DNA of 64,000 nt. Source: Elioraea tepidiphila DSM 17972. Its GTDB lineage: Bacteria > Pseudomonadota > Alphaproteobacteria > Acetobacterales > Acetobacteraceae. Location: assembly GCF_000378465.1 (NCBI RefSeq), contig NZ_KB899914.1:62001-126000 (forward strand), in the 5' to 3' direction. Shown piece by piece: positions 52,745-61,895 of the stretch. The notes under the pieces are model-generated. The model had not been told where the DNA came from and searched no databases. It saw nothing but the letters and a program-made list of their open reading frames with translations. Position 1 is the first letter of the stretch; each line of letters begins with the position of its first letter. Made by a program: the position numbers and the translations under genes.

Positions 52745-53197
52745 TCATTCCCTGCGAGCATCTTCACGCACACGGCTGAGTCCAGCCGTGTGCGATCTGC
52801 TCTGGCGCCGGCGCAGACCCTGGATGAGTTCGGCCGCGAGTCCGGCAAGCGGGATCAGTCCCGCGGGCGCGGCGAGCGTCGGGCCGAGCGCCGCGAGCGC
52901 GACGTCGCGCGCCCGTTCGGCCGCCTCGGCCGCCGGGTCACGCCGCCGGGCGACCAGCACGAGCACCGCCGCCAGGGCGAGATCGGCGCTCGCCAGGGCC
53001 AAGGGCGCGCCGACCGGCCCCAGCACCGGCAGCAGGGCGAGCCATCCCGCGACGTGCAGCAGCGCGAGCGCGAACAGCGCGAGCGCGGCCGCGATCGCCC
53101 CCAGCACGACGCGACGGCCGGTCGCGCAGGTGCGCGCCCGGATCGCCGCGGCCTGGGCCTCGATCGCGAGCCCGGCGAGGCGCAGGGCAGGCGGCAT
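52745..53197 (-). CDS. holin-like two-helix membrane protein (phage holin family type)
   Basis: 150-residue membrane protein with a helical N terminus (LAGLAIEAQAAAIRARTCATGR), two membrane segments (about 31-52 and 57-78) and a cytoplasmic Ala-rich part. This is the YqjE/phage-holin-like layout, commonly paired with a DUF883-type protein as here. ATG 53197 overlaps the preceding stop (ATGA). The last 16 or so residues (RSHTAGLSRVRE) are encoded by a second inverted repeat (52767-52794), suggesting that a repeat has replaced or extended the original C terminus. Confidence 0.7.
   Translation of the reverse strand: MPPALRLAGLAIEAQAAAIRARTCATGRRVVLGAIAAALALFALALLHVAGWLALLPVLGPVGAPLALASADLALAAVLVLVARRRDPAAEAAERARDVALAALGPTLAAPAGLIPLAGLAAELIQGLRRRQSRSHTAGLSRVREDARRE
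52767..52794. repeat. 12-bp inverted repeat inside the end of the holin-like gene
   Basis: CGCACACGGCTG (52767-52778) and CAGCCGTGTGCG (52783-52794) pair perfectly over a 4-base loop. Together with the hairpin at 52711 this forms a two-hairpin unit. It encodes residues about 135-144 of the holin-like protein. Confidence 0.6.
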
Positions 53198-53469
53198 CAG
53201 CGCGACACGACCCGCCCGATGAACCAGCCGATCGCGGCCGCCATCGCGAGGCTGGTCAGCGGCCGTGCCCGCACCTCCTCGGCCAGTCCGGCGGTCGCGA
53301 ACTCGGCCCGGTCGCGCGCGGCGGCGGCCGCGGCGGCGCCGGACTCCTGCGCCTGCCGGGCCGCCGTCGAGGCGGCGGCGACGCCAGTCTCCAGCAGTTG
53401 CGCGACCTGCGCCTGCAGGGTCTCGATCTGCTCCTCCAGCGTGGGCTGCGGGGCGGCTTTGCTGGCCAT
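53197..53469 (-). CDS. DUF883/YqjD-like membrane-anchored protein
   Basis: 90-residue protein: an Ala/Gln-rich helical region (10-60: LEEQIETLQAQVAQLLETGV then an Ala repeat) followed by one C-terminal membrane segment LTSLAMAAAIGWFIGRVVSR. This is the DUF883 layout of ElaB/YqjD-type proteins, inner-membrane proteins sometimes linked to ribosome binding in stationary phase. ATG 53469 has AAGGAG upstream and was preferred to an in-frame start at 53496. It is coupled to the holin-like gene by ATGA. Confidence 0.72.
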   Translation of the reverse strand: MASKAAPQPTLEEQIETLQAQVAQLLETGVAAASTAARQAQESGAAAAAAARDRAEFATAGLAEEVRARPLTSLAMAAAIGWFIGRVVSR

Positions 53470-53542
53470 CGGGGTGCTCCTTCGCCGTGTCACCACCCAT
53501 ATCTGACGCGCCCGGGGCGCCGGGGTTCCCTTCCCGGCGGGT

Positions 53543-53589
53543 ACACTAGATGTGGTGTGCGGGCCACAGTGCCCCCCAATATGCAGATG
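53543..53589 (+). promoter_or_regulatory. tandem NrdR-box-like operator upstream of nrdJ
   Basis: ACACTAGATGTGGTGT (53543-53558) matches the NrdR consensus acaCwAtATaTwGtgt at 13 of 16 positions. A second copy, CAATATGCAG core within 53574-53589, matches 8 of 10 core positions and begins 31 bases after the first. Two NrdR boxes about three helical turns apart upstream of a ribonucleotide reductase gene is the standard NrdR operator layout. Repression by NrdR-ATP/dATP is inferred; nrdR itself is not in the window. Confidence 0.65.
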
Positions 53590-53662
53590 ATCCTATGGCA
53601 AATTCCCGCGTCGCGTTGGTAGCCTTCCGACTCCGCGTGTCCCCGCCGCCGAGGTTCCGTCC

Positions 53663-56140
53663 ATGACCGTGATGCCGCTGCCGCCCGTTTCCTCGACCCA
53701 GCCGCTGCTGCCCTGGGGTGAGACGCAGGCGCGCACCTATGCCCCGGGCATGGGCCAGGCGGTGGCCGACCGCACCATCAACCGCCGGATCGTCCGCCGC
53801 CTGCCGATCCCGAAGCGCGTGCCGTTCGAGGTGCCGCGCGACGACTCGACGGCGCTGGAGCGCCAGCTCGCCGCCTGGGCGCGCCGCAACGGCTGGGCCT
53901 ATGAGGGCCACTTCTTCGTCGAACACGGCGACGACAAGCGCGTCTCGGGCTGGATCGAGGCGATCGGGCGGATCGAGACGGAGTCCTGGGCTGATGTGGC
54001 CGAGCGCGTCGCCCTCGGCAACAGCCTGCTCGAGCCCCGTGCCGAGTGGCGCGAGGCGGAGCGGACGACGCTGCGCCACCATCTGCGCCAGGCCTCCCTG
54101 CTGATGAGCGGCCGACACCTCCAGCATGGCGATGCCTCGCAGCCCTCGCGCAACATGGAGGTGTTCACCAACTGCGCGACCGCGGCGACGAGCTTCCTCT
54201 GCTACCTGCTGCTGCTGAACGGTTCGGGCGTGGGCCGCGCCTATGACGACGCGATGATGGCGGTCGATTGGGCGCGCGACATGCCGATTGTCGTGCCGGT
54301 GATCGACTGGAGCCATGCGGATGTGCAGGCCGGCCACATCACCGGCTTCCTGACGCGCCGCGACGCCGAGCACATGTATGCCACGCACGGGCGCATCCTC
54401 GTGCACGAGGTCGCCGACTCGCGCGAGGGCTGGGCCAAGGCCGTCGAGGTGATCGAGCGGCTGGCGTTCGAGCGTCGCGGCGAGGACGTGGTGCTGCTCG
54501 ACTTCACCGGCGTGCGGCCCAAGGGCGCGCCGATCATGGGCATGCAGGGCCGCCCGGCCTCGGGGCCCGGCCCGTTCATGCACGCGCTCTCGCGCGTGGC
54601 GATGGTGCGCGGGTCGGGCATGGAGCCCTGGCGTGCGGCGCTGTTCGTCGATCACTACCTCGCCGAGTGCGTGCTGGTGGGCGGGGCGCGGCGATCGGCG
54701 CGGATGAGCACCAAGACCTGGCGCGACCGCTCCGTGCTGGGCTTCATCTCGGTCAAGCGCGGCGGCTTCCTGTGGTCGTCGAACAACTCGATCACGGTGG
54801 ACGCCGAATTCTGGGCGCATGTGCACCGGTCCGAGCCCGACCCGGCCTGGGACGCGGCCACGCGGGACGAGTGGGCGCACGCGCACGCGGTGTTCGAGGC
54901 GGCGGTGAAGGCCGCCTATGACGACCAGACCGGCGAGCCCGGCTTCATCAACCAGGACAAGCTGGTCGCGAACGACGAGGGGCTCGACGCCTATGAGTCA
55001 GGCGCGCTGTTCATGGGCAGCGAGAAGTACCAGGCGGATACCGACACCCATCCGCTGCTGCGTGATCTCGTGAAGCGCGCGCGCGCCTCGCGCTACACCC
55101 AGATCACCAATCCCTGCGGCGAGATCAGCCTGTTCATGCTGGGCGGCTACTGCGTGATCGCCGACGTGGTGCCCTATCACGCGGCGGATGACGACGACGC
55201 CGAGGCCGCGTTCCGCGCCGCCGCCCGCGCGCTGATTCGCGTCAACCTGATGGACTGCCTCTACCGGCCGGAAACGCGGCGCACCAACCGCATCGGCGTG
55301 GGCATCACCGGGCTGCACGAATGGGCGCTGAAGCGCTTCGGCCTCGGCTTCCGCGACATGATCGACGAGCGGCGCGCCAAGCCGTTCTGGATGATGCTCG
55401 CGCGCTTCAAGCGCGCCGTGCGCGAGGAGGCGGTGCGCTACTCGGCCGCCCTCGGGCTCACCGCGCCGCACACCGACACCACGATCAAGCCGGCCGGCAC
55501 CACCAGCAAGCTGTTCGGCCTGACCGAGGGCGCGCATCTGCCGTCGATGCGGGAATACCTGCGCTGGGTGCAATTCCGCAACGACGACCCGATGGTGCGC
55601 GAATACACCGCCAAGGGCTATCCGGTGCGCAAGCTCACCACCTATCGCGGCACCACGGTGGTGGGGTTCCCGACCAAGCCGGAGATCGTGCGGCTGGCCG
55701 ACGAGCTCGGCCTGACGGATGCCATCGTCACCGCCGGCGAAGCCACGCCGGAAGAGCAGTACCGCTACCTCCAACTCCTGGAGAAGTACTGGATCCGCGG
55801 TGTCGACGAGCAGGGCGAGCCGCTCGTGCCCGACACCGGCAACCAGGTCTCCTACACCCTGAAATACGATCCCAGGACCGTCAGCTTCGAGGCGTTCCGC
55901 AAGGCCGTGCTGGAGCTGCAACCGACCGTGCGCGCCTGCGCGGTGATGCCGCAGGCCGACACCACCGCCTACGAATACCAGCCCGAGGAGCCGGTGACGA
56001 AGGCGGAGTACGAGCTGATCGCCGCCGCGATCGCCGGCGCGCAGGCGAAGGAGGAGGTCGGACGCGAGCACGTCGATTGCGCCGGCGGCGTCTGCCCGAT
56101 CGATTTCGGCACCAACGAGGCCAGCCAGAAGGCGGCGTAG
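53663..56140 (+). CDS. nrdJ: adenosylcobalamin-dependent ribonucleotide reductase (class II)
   Basis: 825-residue class II reductase that makes deoxyribonucleotides using a thiyl radical from coenzyme B12. FTNCATAATSF contains active-site Cys171, and ITNPCGEISLF has Cys485 as the candidate thiyl-radical cysteine. TIKPAGTTSKLFGLTEGAHLP and the C-terminal redox pair in DCAGGVCPIDF (Cys806, Cys811) are also typical. No cobalamin riboswitch is recognisable in the 190-base leader, but NrdR-like boxes are. The length fits the monomeric/homodimeric NrdJ group. The stop is 3 bases from the convergent GGDEF-EAL gene. Confidence 0.95.
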   Translation: MTVMPLPPVSSTQPLLPWGETQARTYAPGMGQAVADRTINRRIVRRLPIPKRVPFEVPRDDSTALERQLAAWARRNGWAYEGHFFVEHGDDKRVSGWIEAIGRIETESWADVAERVALGNSLLEPRAEWREAERTTLRHHLRQASLLMSGRHLQHGDASQPSRNMEVFTNCATAATSFLCYLLLLNGSGVGRAYDDAMMAVDWARDMPIVVPVIDWSHADVQAGHITGFLTRRDAEHMYATHGRILVHEVADSREGWAKAVEVIERLAFERRGEDVVLLDFTGVRPKGAPIMGMQGRPASGPGPFMHALSRVAMVRGSGMEPWRAALFVDHYLAECVLVGGARRSARMSTKTWRDRSVLGFISVKRGGFLWSSNNSITVDAEFWAHVHRSEPDPAWDAATRDEWAHAHAVFEAAVKAAYDDQTGEPGFINQDKLVANDEGLDAYESGALFMGSEKYQADTDTHPLLRDLVKRARASRYTQITNPCGEISLFMLGGYCVIADVVPYHAADDDDAEAAFRAAARALIRVNLMDCLYRPETRRTNRIGVGITGLHEWALKRFGLGFRDMIDERRAKPFWMMLARFKRAVREEAVRYSAALGLTAPHTDTTIKPAGTTSKLFGLTEGAHLPSMREYLRWVQFRNDDPMVREYTAKGYPVRKLTTYRGTTVVGFPTKPEIVRLADELGLTDAIVTAGEATPEEQYRYLQLLEKYWIRGVDEQGEPLVPDTGNQVSYTLKYDPRTVSFEAFRKAVLELQPTVRACAVMPQADTTAYEYQPEEPVTKAEYELIAAAIAGAQAKEEVGREHVDCAGGVCPIDFGTNEASQKAA

Positions 56141-56143
56141 CGC

Positions 56144-58297
56144 TCAGGCCGCCGCCGCATTCGCCGGGACGCGCTGCTGCGTGAGCCGGCGCAGGACATC
56201 CGGCACCCGCTCCGCCACGCAGGGCCTGCTGAACAGATAGCCCTGCGCCTCCGCGCATCCTTCCGTGCGCAGGATGTCGAGCACGGTTCGCGCCTCCACG
56301 CCCTCCGCGGTCGTGCGCATGCCGAGCGACCGGCCGAGCCCGATGATCGCACGCACGATCGCGCGGCTGTCCGGCTTGCTGTCGAGATCGCGGATTAAGG
56401 ACTGGTCGATCTTGATCTTGTCGAAGGGAAAGCTGCGCAGGTAGCCGAGGGAGGAGTAGCCGGTGCCGAAATCGTCCATGGCGATGCGCACGCCGAGGCC
56501 GCGCAGCCGGTGCAGCAGCGCCCCGGTCGCCGCCTCATCCTCGAGCAGCAGCGATTCGGTGATCTCGATCTCCAGGCGGCTTGCCGGCAGGCCCGAATCG
56601 GCAAGCGCCGTCGCCACGGTCGCGACCAGGTTTGGGTCGCGGAACTGGATCGCAGAGACGTTCACCGCGACCCGCACCCCATCGGGCCAGGTCATCGCAT
56701 CGGTGCAGGCGCGCCGCAGCATCCACGCCCCGATCGGCACGATCAGGCCCATCTCCTCGGCGACCGGGATGAACTCCACCGGCGAGACCATCCCGCGCGA
56801 CGGGTGGCGCCAGCGCAGCAGGGCCTCGAACCCCGAGACCCGGCCCGACGCGAGTTCGAGGATCGGCTGATAGACGGCTTGCAGCTCACCGCGCTCGATC
56901 GCCTGCCTAAGATCGCTCTCCAGCGTCCGGCGCCGCTGCACGGCCGCATCCATCTCCGGCGTGAAGAACCGGATCGCCCCGCGGCGTTCGCGACGGCACT
57001 GATCGAGCGCCAGTTGCGCGTGATGCAGCAACTGGTCGTGGCTGGCCCCATCCTCGGGCGCAAGGGCGACACCGATCGAGGCGCCGAGCTCGACCGCCTG
57101 CCCGTCGACGACGAAAGGCTTCGCGAGCGCGGCCAGCAGCCGCCGCGCGAGCGCGGATGCGGCCTCGCTCTTGTCGATCCCGACCTGCACCACGGCGAAC
57201 TCGTCACCGCCGAGCCGCGCCACGGTGTCGCCGTCACGCGCGCAGGCGAGCAGCCGCTCGGCCACCTGGCGCAGCACCTGGTCGCCTGCCGGCTGGCCGA
57301 CCGCCTCGTTGACGGCACGGAAACCGTCAAGATCCAGGCTGAGCAGCGCCACCCGGGCGCCCGCCGCGCGCTGAGCCAGCGCCTGGTCGACGCGTTCGCG
57401 CAGCTGCAGACGGTTCGCCAGCCCTGTCAGGGCGTCATGACGTGCGAGATAGGTGATCTGCGCCTCGGCCCGCCGGCGCTCGGTGATGTCCTGGTAGGTC
57501 ACCACCCAGTGTCCGCCGGGGATCGGCTCGTGCGAGATCGCGATCACCCGACCGTCAGCGAGGTCCTGGAAGCTGATGCCCGATTCGCGACGCGCGACGA
57601 AGCCGAGACGCTCCGCGATCAGCGTCTTGGCGACGGTGGGGTTGTGGTTGCCGGCGGCGATGCTGCGCGCCAACAGTTCGGGGAAGGTGATGCCCGGGCG
57701 CACCACGGCCGGGTCGAGCCGATAGATCTCGTAGAAGCGGCGATTCGCGATCAGCAGCCGGTGCTCCGAATCGTAGAGGCAGAGCCCCTGCGACATGTTG
57801 TTCAGAGCGGCATCCAGGCGGGCGTTGGTCCGTTCAAGCGCCGCCTCGCGGCGCTTCTGCGCGGTGATGTCCGAGACCGTCAACACGGACCCGCCATCCG
57901 CGGTCGGCTTGCGCGTGATCCGGACCCACACCCCGCCCGGGTCGGCGACCTCGGTCTCCTGGGCTTCGGGCGCGAGGCCGGCGGCGAGCGCGAACCGCTC
58001 GACCGGCGTGCCGGGGGCGAGCAGCCCGGCGGCGGTCGGCAGCAGCTCCGGCACCCGGCGGCTTGCATGGACGATCCGACCATCGCGGCCGATCAGCACG
58101 AGACCGTCGGCCGCCTGGTCGAGTGACGCGAGCAGCCGCGACGCCTCGGCAGCCTCCGGCCCCGCCGCGTGGGCCAGCGCGGCGCGCAGCCCGTGCCGCA
58201 GGCGCGCCGCTGCCCGGATGAGCCCGCCGGTGAGGGCCCGCTCCCAGCGCCGACGCGGTAGCGCGGCGTGCGGAGACAGGGGACTGCCGCTCGACAT
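56144..58297 (-). CDS. PAS-PAS-GGDEF-EAL cyclic-di-GMP signalling protein
   Basis: 717-residue cytoplasmic protein. Two PAS domains at about 60-150 and 160-280 (LDQAADGLVLIGRDGRIVHA; DAALNNMSQGLCLYDSE with the PAS-12-like LLIANRRFYEIY) precede a GGDEF domain with an intact RLGGDEF at about 360-366. An EAL domain follows, with intact FEALLRW at about 487-493, MDDFGTGYSSLGYLR and KIDQSLIRDL. Both catalytic motifs are complete, so it may make or break c-di-GMP depending on PAS input. No membrane segment is obvious. It contrasts with the degenerate EAL protein at 7515. Confidence 0.93.
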   Translation of the reverse strand: MSSGSPLSPHAALPRRRWERALTGGLIRAAARLRHGLRAALAHAAGPEAAEASRLLASLDQAADGLVLIGRDGRIVHASRRVPELLPTAAGLLAPGTPVERFALAAGLAPEAQETEVADPGGVWVRITRKPTADGGSVLTVSDITAQKRREAALERTNARLDAALNNMSQGLCLYDSEHRLLIANRRFYEIYRLDPAVVRPGITFPELLARSIAAGNHNPTVAKTLIAERLGFVARRESGISFQDLADGRVIAISHEPIPGGHWVVTYQDITERRRAEAQITYLARHDALTGLANRLQLRERVDQALAQRAAGARVALLSLDLDGFRAVNEAVGQPAGDQVLRQVAERLLACARDGDTVARLGGDEFAVVQVGIDKSEAASALARRLLAALAKPFVVDGQAVELGASIGVALAPEDGASHDQLLHHAQLALDQCRRERRGAIRFFTPEMDAAVQRRRTLESDLRQAIERGELQAVYQPILELASGRVSGFEALLRWRHPSRGMVSPVEFIPVAEEMGLIVPIGAWMLRRACTDAMTWPDGVRVAVNVSAIQFRDPNLVATVATALADSGLPASRLEIEITESLLLEDEAATGALLHRLRGLGVRIAMDDFGTGYSSLGYLRSFPFDKIKIDQSLIRDLDSKPDSRAIVRAIIGLGRSLGMRTTAEGVEARTVLDILRTEGCAEAQGYLFSRPCVAERVPDVLRRLTQQRVPANAAAA

Positions 58298-58445
58298 GGC
58301 GCAATCTTTCGGCGCGACGGCTTAACGGCCCGATAACGCCACTGCTGACGGTCGGTTTCGCGGCCTGCGGCGCGCGCCGCTGCGGCGAACCGTCGCGCAG
58401 GCCCCGCTTGCCCGGCGGGCGCGCGGCTGGCAGCGTGCCGCGCCC

Positions 58446-59552
58446 ATGTCCGCCCCGATCGTCCGCTTCCTCGGCGTCGAGAAGTCCTATGACGGCGTCA
58501 CCCCGGTGGTGCGCCATCTCGATCTCGACATCGCCCGCGGCGAGTTCCTGACCCTGCTCGGCCCATCTGGCTCGGGCAAGACGACGACGCTGATGATGCT
58601 CGCCGGGTTCGAGGTTCCGACCGCCGGGCGGATCGAGGTGGAGGGTCGCGATGTCAGCCGGCTGCCGCCGCACCGGCGCGGCATCGGCGTGGTGTTCCAG
58701 TCCTATGCGCTGTTCCCGCACATGTCGGTGGCCGAGAATGTCGGCTTCCCGCTCGAGGTGCGCGGCATGGCCCGCGCCGAGCGGTCGGCGCGGGTGGCCC
58801 GCGCGCTGGAGATGGTGCGGCTCGGCGGTTTCGGCGAACGCCGCCCCGCACAGCTCTCGGGCGGACAGCAGCAGCGCGTGGCGCTGGCCCGCGCGCTGGT
58901 GTTCGAGCCCTCGCTGGTGCTGATGGACGAGCCGCTCGGCGCGCTCGACAAGCAGCTCCGCGCCGAGATGCAGCTGGAGATCCGCCACCTCCATGAGCAG
59001 CTCGGCGTCACGGTGGTCTATGTCACGCACGACCAGGAGGAGGCGCTGACGCTGTCGGACCGGATCGCCGTTTTCCACCACGGCGCGGTGCAGCAGCTCG
59101 ATGCGCCAGCCCAGCTCTACGAGCGTCCCGCCAACGCCTTCGTCGCCCGCTTCATCGGCGAGAACAACCGTCTCGCCGGCACCGTGAGCGAGATCGACAG
59201 CGAGGACGGGATGGTCAAGGTCGCGCTCGCGGGCGGGCGCAGCCTGTGGGCGATGCGCGGCGATTGCGGCACGGCCGGCGCGCGCGCGGTCGTGTCGGTG
59301 CGGCCGGAGCGGATCGCGCTCGCACCCGGCCCGGCCGCCGACCTCTCGGAGGACGCGATCCCCGCGCGCGTGGTTGAGACGATCTATCTCGGCGACCACG
59401 TGCGGGTGAGGCTCGCGCTCGAAGGCGGGGCGGAGGTGATGGCGAAGCGGCCGATCGCGGCCGCCGACCCGCGCCTGGTCGCCGGCGCGGAAGCGGCCGT
59501 GGCCTGGCAGCCCGAGCACGCGATCGCCTTTGCGCCCGAGCCCGGCGATTGA
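58446..59552 (+). CDS. ABC importer ATPase, spermidine/putrescine type (PotA-like)
   Basis: 368-residue ATPase. Walker A GPSGSGKTT is at 39-47, the Q-loop FQSYALFPHM at about 84-93, signature LSGGQQQRV from 137, Walker B with Asp161-Glu162, and the H-loop TVVYVTHDQEEAL. The C-terminal TOBE/OB domain (from about 235) is typical of PotA and related importers. It is the first gene of a potA-potD-potB-potC-like operon that would energise uptake of polyamines or a related cation. Substrate could also be thiamine, iron or a phosphonate. Confidence 0.9.
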   Translation: MSAPIVRFLGVEKSYDGVTPVVRHLDLDIARGEFLTLLGPSGSGKTTTLMMLAGFEVPTAGRIEVEGRDVSRLPPHRRGIGVVFQSYALFPHMSVAENVGFPLEVRGMARAERSARVARALEMVRLGGFGERRPAQLSGGQQQRVALARALVFEPSLVLMDEPLGALDKQLRAEMQLEIRHLHEQLGVTVVYVTHDQEEALTLSDRIAVFHHGAVQQLDAPAQLYERPANAFVARFIGENNRLAGTVSEIDSEDGMVKVALAGGRSLWAMRGDCGTAGARAVVSVRPERIALAPGPAADLSEDAIPARVVETIYLGDHVRVRLALEGGAEVMAKRPIAAADPRLVAGAEAAVAWQPEHAIAFAPEPGD

Positions 59553-59617
59553 GCCGCGGCGGCTTCCGCCGCTAGAGTCCGCGCCGCCGGACCTGTCGGA
59601 TCGGGGAGAGACACGTC

Positions 59618-60655
59618 ATGAGACCGCTGATGCTTGCCGCCGCGCTGGCCGCGGCCGTCGTCGCCGCGCCGGCCGAGGCGCGCGACCTGACCATCGTCTC
59701 CTGGGGCGGGGCGTATCAGGACGCGCAGCGCGCCGTGTATTTCCAGCCCTTCATGCAGGCGCGCGGCATTCGCCTGCTGGAGGAGACCTGGGACGGCGGT
59801 ATCGGCGTGCTGCGTGCCAAGATGCAGTCCGGCGCCAACAACTGGGACGTGGTGCAGGTCGAGAGCGAGGAACTGCTGGTCGGCTGCGAGGAGGGGCTGT
59901 TCGAACGGATCGACTGGGCCCGCGTCGGCGGCCGCGAGGCGTACCGGCCGGATGCCGTGCATGAATGCGGCGTGGGCGCGATCTACTACTCCTTCATCCT
60001 CGCCTATGACCGCGCGCGCATCACCGGCGAGGGGCCGAGATCCTGGGCCGATTTCTGGGACGTGCAGCGCTTCCCCGGCAAGCGCGCGCTGCGGCGCGGG
60101 CCGAAGACCAACCTGGAAATCGCGCTGCTGGCCGACGGCGTGCCGGCGAACCAGGTCTATGCGGCGCTGCGTACCGAGGCCGGGGTCGAGCGCGCCTTCA
60201 CCAAGCTCGACCAGCTCCGCCCTCATCTCGTGTGGTGGACCGCCGGCGCGCAGCCGCCGCAACTCCTCGCCGCCGGCGAGGTGGCGATGGCGAGCGCCTA
60301 TAACGGCCGCATCTCGGCGGCGAACAAGAATGACGGGCGGAACTTCGCGATCGTCTGGACCAACAACCTCTACACGATCGATTCCTGGGTGATCATGAAG
60401 GGCTCGCCCAACCTCGCCTCGGCCTATGCCTTCATCGCCTTCGCCGGCCAGCCGCAGGCCCAGGCGCAGCTGCCCCCGCGCATCCCCTACGGCGTGCCCG
60501 CCGTCGGCGCCGACGCGCTGATCCCGGCCGAGGTGAAGCCCGACCTGCCGACCACGGCGGCCAATATCGCGACCGCGATCCAGATCGACGACGCGTATTG
60601 GCTCGAGAACATCGACCGGCTGACCCAGCGCTTCAACGCCTGGGCGGCCCGCTGA
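59618..60655 (+). CDS. ABC importer substrate-binding protein, PotD-like
   Basis: 345-residue periplasmic receptor of the spermidine/putrescine group. A signal peptide (MRPLMLAAALAAAVVAAPAEA) precedes DLTIVSWGGAYQDAQRAVYF, the characteristic mature start. NWDVVQVESEELLVGCEEG and WADFWDVQRFPGKRALRRGP are family features. It binds the solute for the following PotB/PotC-like permeases. The gene lies 65 bases after the ATPase gene and 19 before the first permease, with GGGGAGAG before the ATG. Confidence 0.9.
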   Translation: MRPLMLAAALAAAVVAAPAEARDLTIVSWGGAYQDAQRAVYFQPFMQARGIRLLEETWDGGIGVLRAKMQSGANNWDVVQVESEELLVGCEEGLFERIDWARVGGREAYRPDAVHECGVGAIYYSFILAYDRARITGEGPRSWADFWDVQRFPGKRALRRGPKTNLEIALLADGVPANQVYAALRTEAGVERAFTKLDQLRPHLVWWTAGAQPPQLLAAGEVAMASAYNGRISAANKNDGRNFAIVWTNNLYTIDSWVIMKGSPNLASAYAFIAFAGQPQAQAQLPPRIPYGVPAVGADALIPAEVKPDLPTTAANIATAIQIDDAYWLENIDRLTQRFNAWAAR

Positions 60656-60674
60656 CCACGCGACGCGGCGGCTG

Positions 60675-61895
60675 ATGGCGGACGCCGCCGCGGGTCTCGC
60701 ACGCCGGGTCCGCCGGGCCGGGCTGCGCCGGCGCGCGGCAGCCGTACTGCTGGTCGCGCCGCTCCTGCTGTTCCTGCTGATCGGCTTCGCCGCGCCGATC
60801 GCCGCCCTGCTCGCGCGCGGGGTGCAGGATACCGAGGTGCCGCGCGTGCTGCCGCGCGTCACCGCCGCGCTGGCCGACTGGGACGGCCAGGGCCTGCCCG
60901 GCCCCGATGCCTTCGCCGCCCTCGCCGAGGACATGCGCGAGGCCCGTGCCGCCGGCACGCTCGCCCAGGCCGCGACCCGGCTGAACTACGACATCAACGG
61001 CTTCCGCACGCTGATGTTCGCGACCGCGCGTCGGCTGCCGGGACCGGGCGAGGACGCCCAGGCCGCGCTGCTCGCCGCCGACCCGGCCTGGGGCGAGCGC
61101 GCGACCTGGGCCGCCATTCGCCGCGCGGGCGGCCCGGTGACCGACTTCTACCTGCTCGCCGCGATCGACCTGAAACGCGATGAAGCCGGACGGATCGTCG
61201 CCGCGCCGGCGGAGCAGGCGATCTTCCGCGACGTGCTCGTGCGCACCCTCGGCATCAGCCTTCTGGTGACGCTGCTCTGTCTGGTCGCGGGCTACCCGGT
61301 CGCGGCGCTGCTCGCGAGCCTGCCCACGCGCCAGGCGGCCGTGCTGCTCGCCTTCGTGCTGCTGCCGTTCTGGACCTCGCTGCTCGTGCGCACGGCCGCC
61401 TGGGTGGTGCTGCTCCAGCGCGAGGGCGTGGTGAACACCGCGCTGCTCGGCCTCGGGCTGATCGAGGCGCCGGTGCAGATGATCTTCACGCGCTTCGCCG
61501 TCGTGCTGGCGATGGCGCATATCCTGCTGCCGTTCATGATCCTGCCGCTCTATGCGGTGCTGCGCGCGATCCCGCCGGGGCTCGGCCGCGCGGCGGCCTC
61601 GCTCGGCGCGCCGCCGTGGCGGGTGTTCCTGCGCGTCACCTGGCCGCTCAGCCTGCCCGGGGTCGCGGCGGGATCGCTGATGGTGTTCATCCAGGCGCTC
61701 GGCTACTACATCACGCCCGCGCTGCTCGGCGGCGCGTCCGACCAGATGATCTCCTGGTTCATCGCCTTCTATGCCTCGCGCACGGTGAACTGGGGCATGG
61801 CGGCGGCCCTCTCGGCGCTGCTGCTGGTCGCCACCGCGGCGCTGTTCGCGGTCTATGCGCGACTCGCGGGCGAGGCGCGGGTGCGCGTGGCATGA
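60675..61895 (+). CDS. ABC importer permease, PotB-like, with long extracytoplasmic insert
   Basis: 406-residue inner-membrane permease. TM1 (about 22-48) is followed by an insert of about 130 residues (DTEVPRVLPRVTAALADWDG through FRDVLVRT) that would lie in the periplasm, then five further membrane segments. The cytoplasmic EAA loop AASLGAPPWRVFLRVTWPLSLPG contacts the ATPase. Its stop overlaps the next ATG (ATGA at 61892-61895). The insert may help receptor docking; its length is at the upper end for this type. Confidence 0.9.
   Translation: MADAAAGLARRVRRAGLRRRAAAVLLVAPLLLFLLIGFAAPIAALLARGVQDTEVPRVLPRVTAALADWDGQGLPGPDAFAALAEDMREARAAGTLAQAATRLNYDINGFRTLMFATARRLPGPGEDAQAALLAADPAWGERATWAAIRRAGGPVTDFYLLAAIDLKRDEAGRIVAAPAEQAIFRDVLVRTLGISLLVTLLCLVAGYPVAALLASLPTRQAAVLLAFVLLPFWTSLLVRTAAWVVLLQREGVVNTALLGLGLIEAPVQMIFTRFAVVLAMAHILLPFMILPLYAVLRAIPPGLGRAAASLGAPPWRVFLRVTWPLSLPGVAAGSLMVFIQALGYYITPALLGGASDQMISWFIAFYASRTVNWGMAAALSALLLVATAALFAVYARLAGEARVRVA

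Noticed and set aside
52745-53469. Prophage remnant suggested by the holin-like protein
   Set aside because: The pairing with a DUF883-like protein is a common chromosomal arrangement and no other phage gene is present.
53490-53662. Cobalamin riboswitch ahead of nrdJ
   Set aside because: I looked for a B12-box-like conserved core and found none; the leader is short and is better explained by the NrdR-like boxes.
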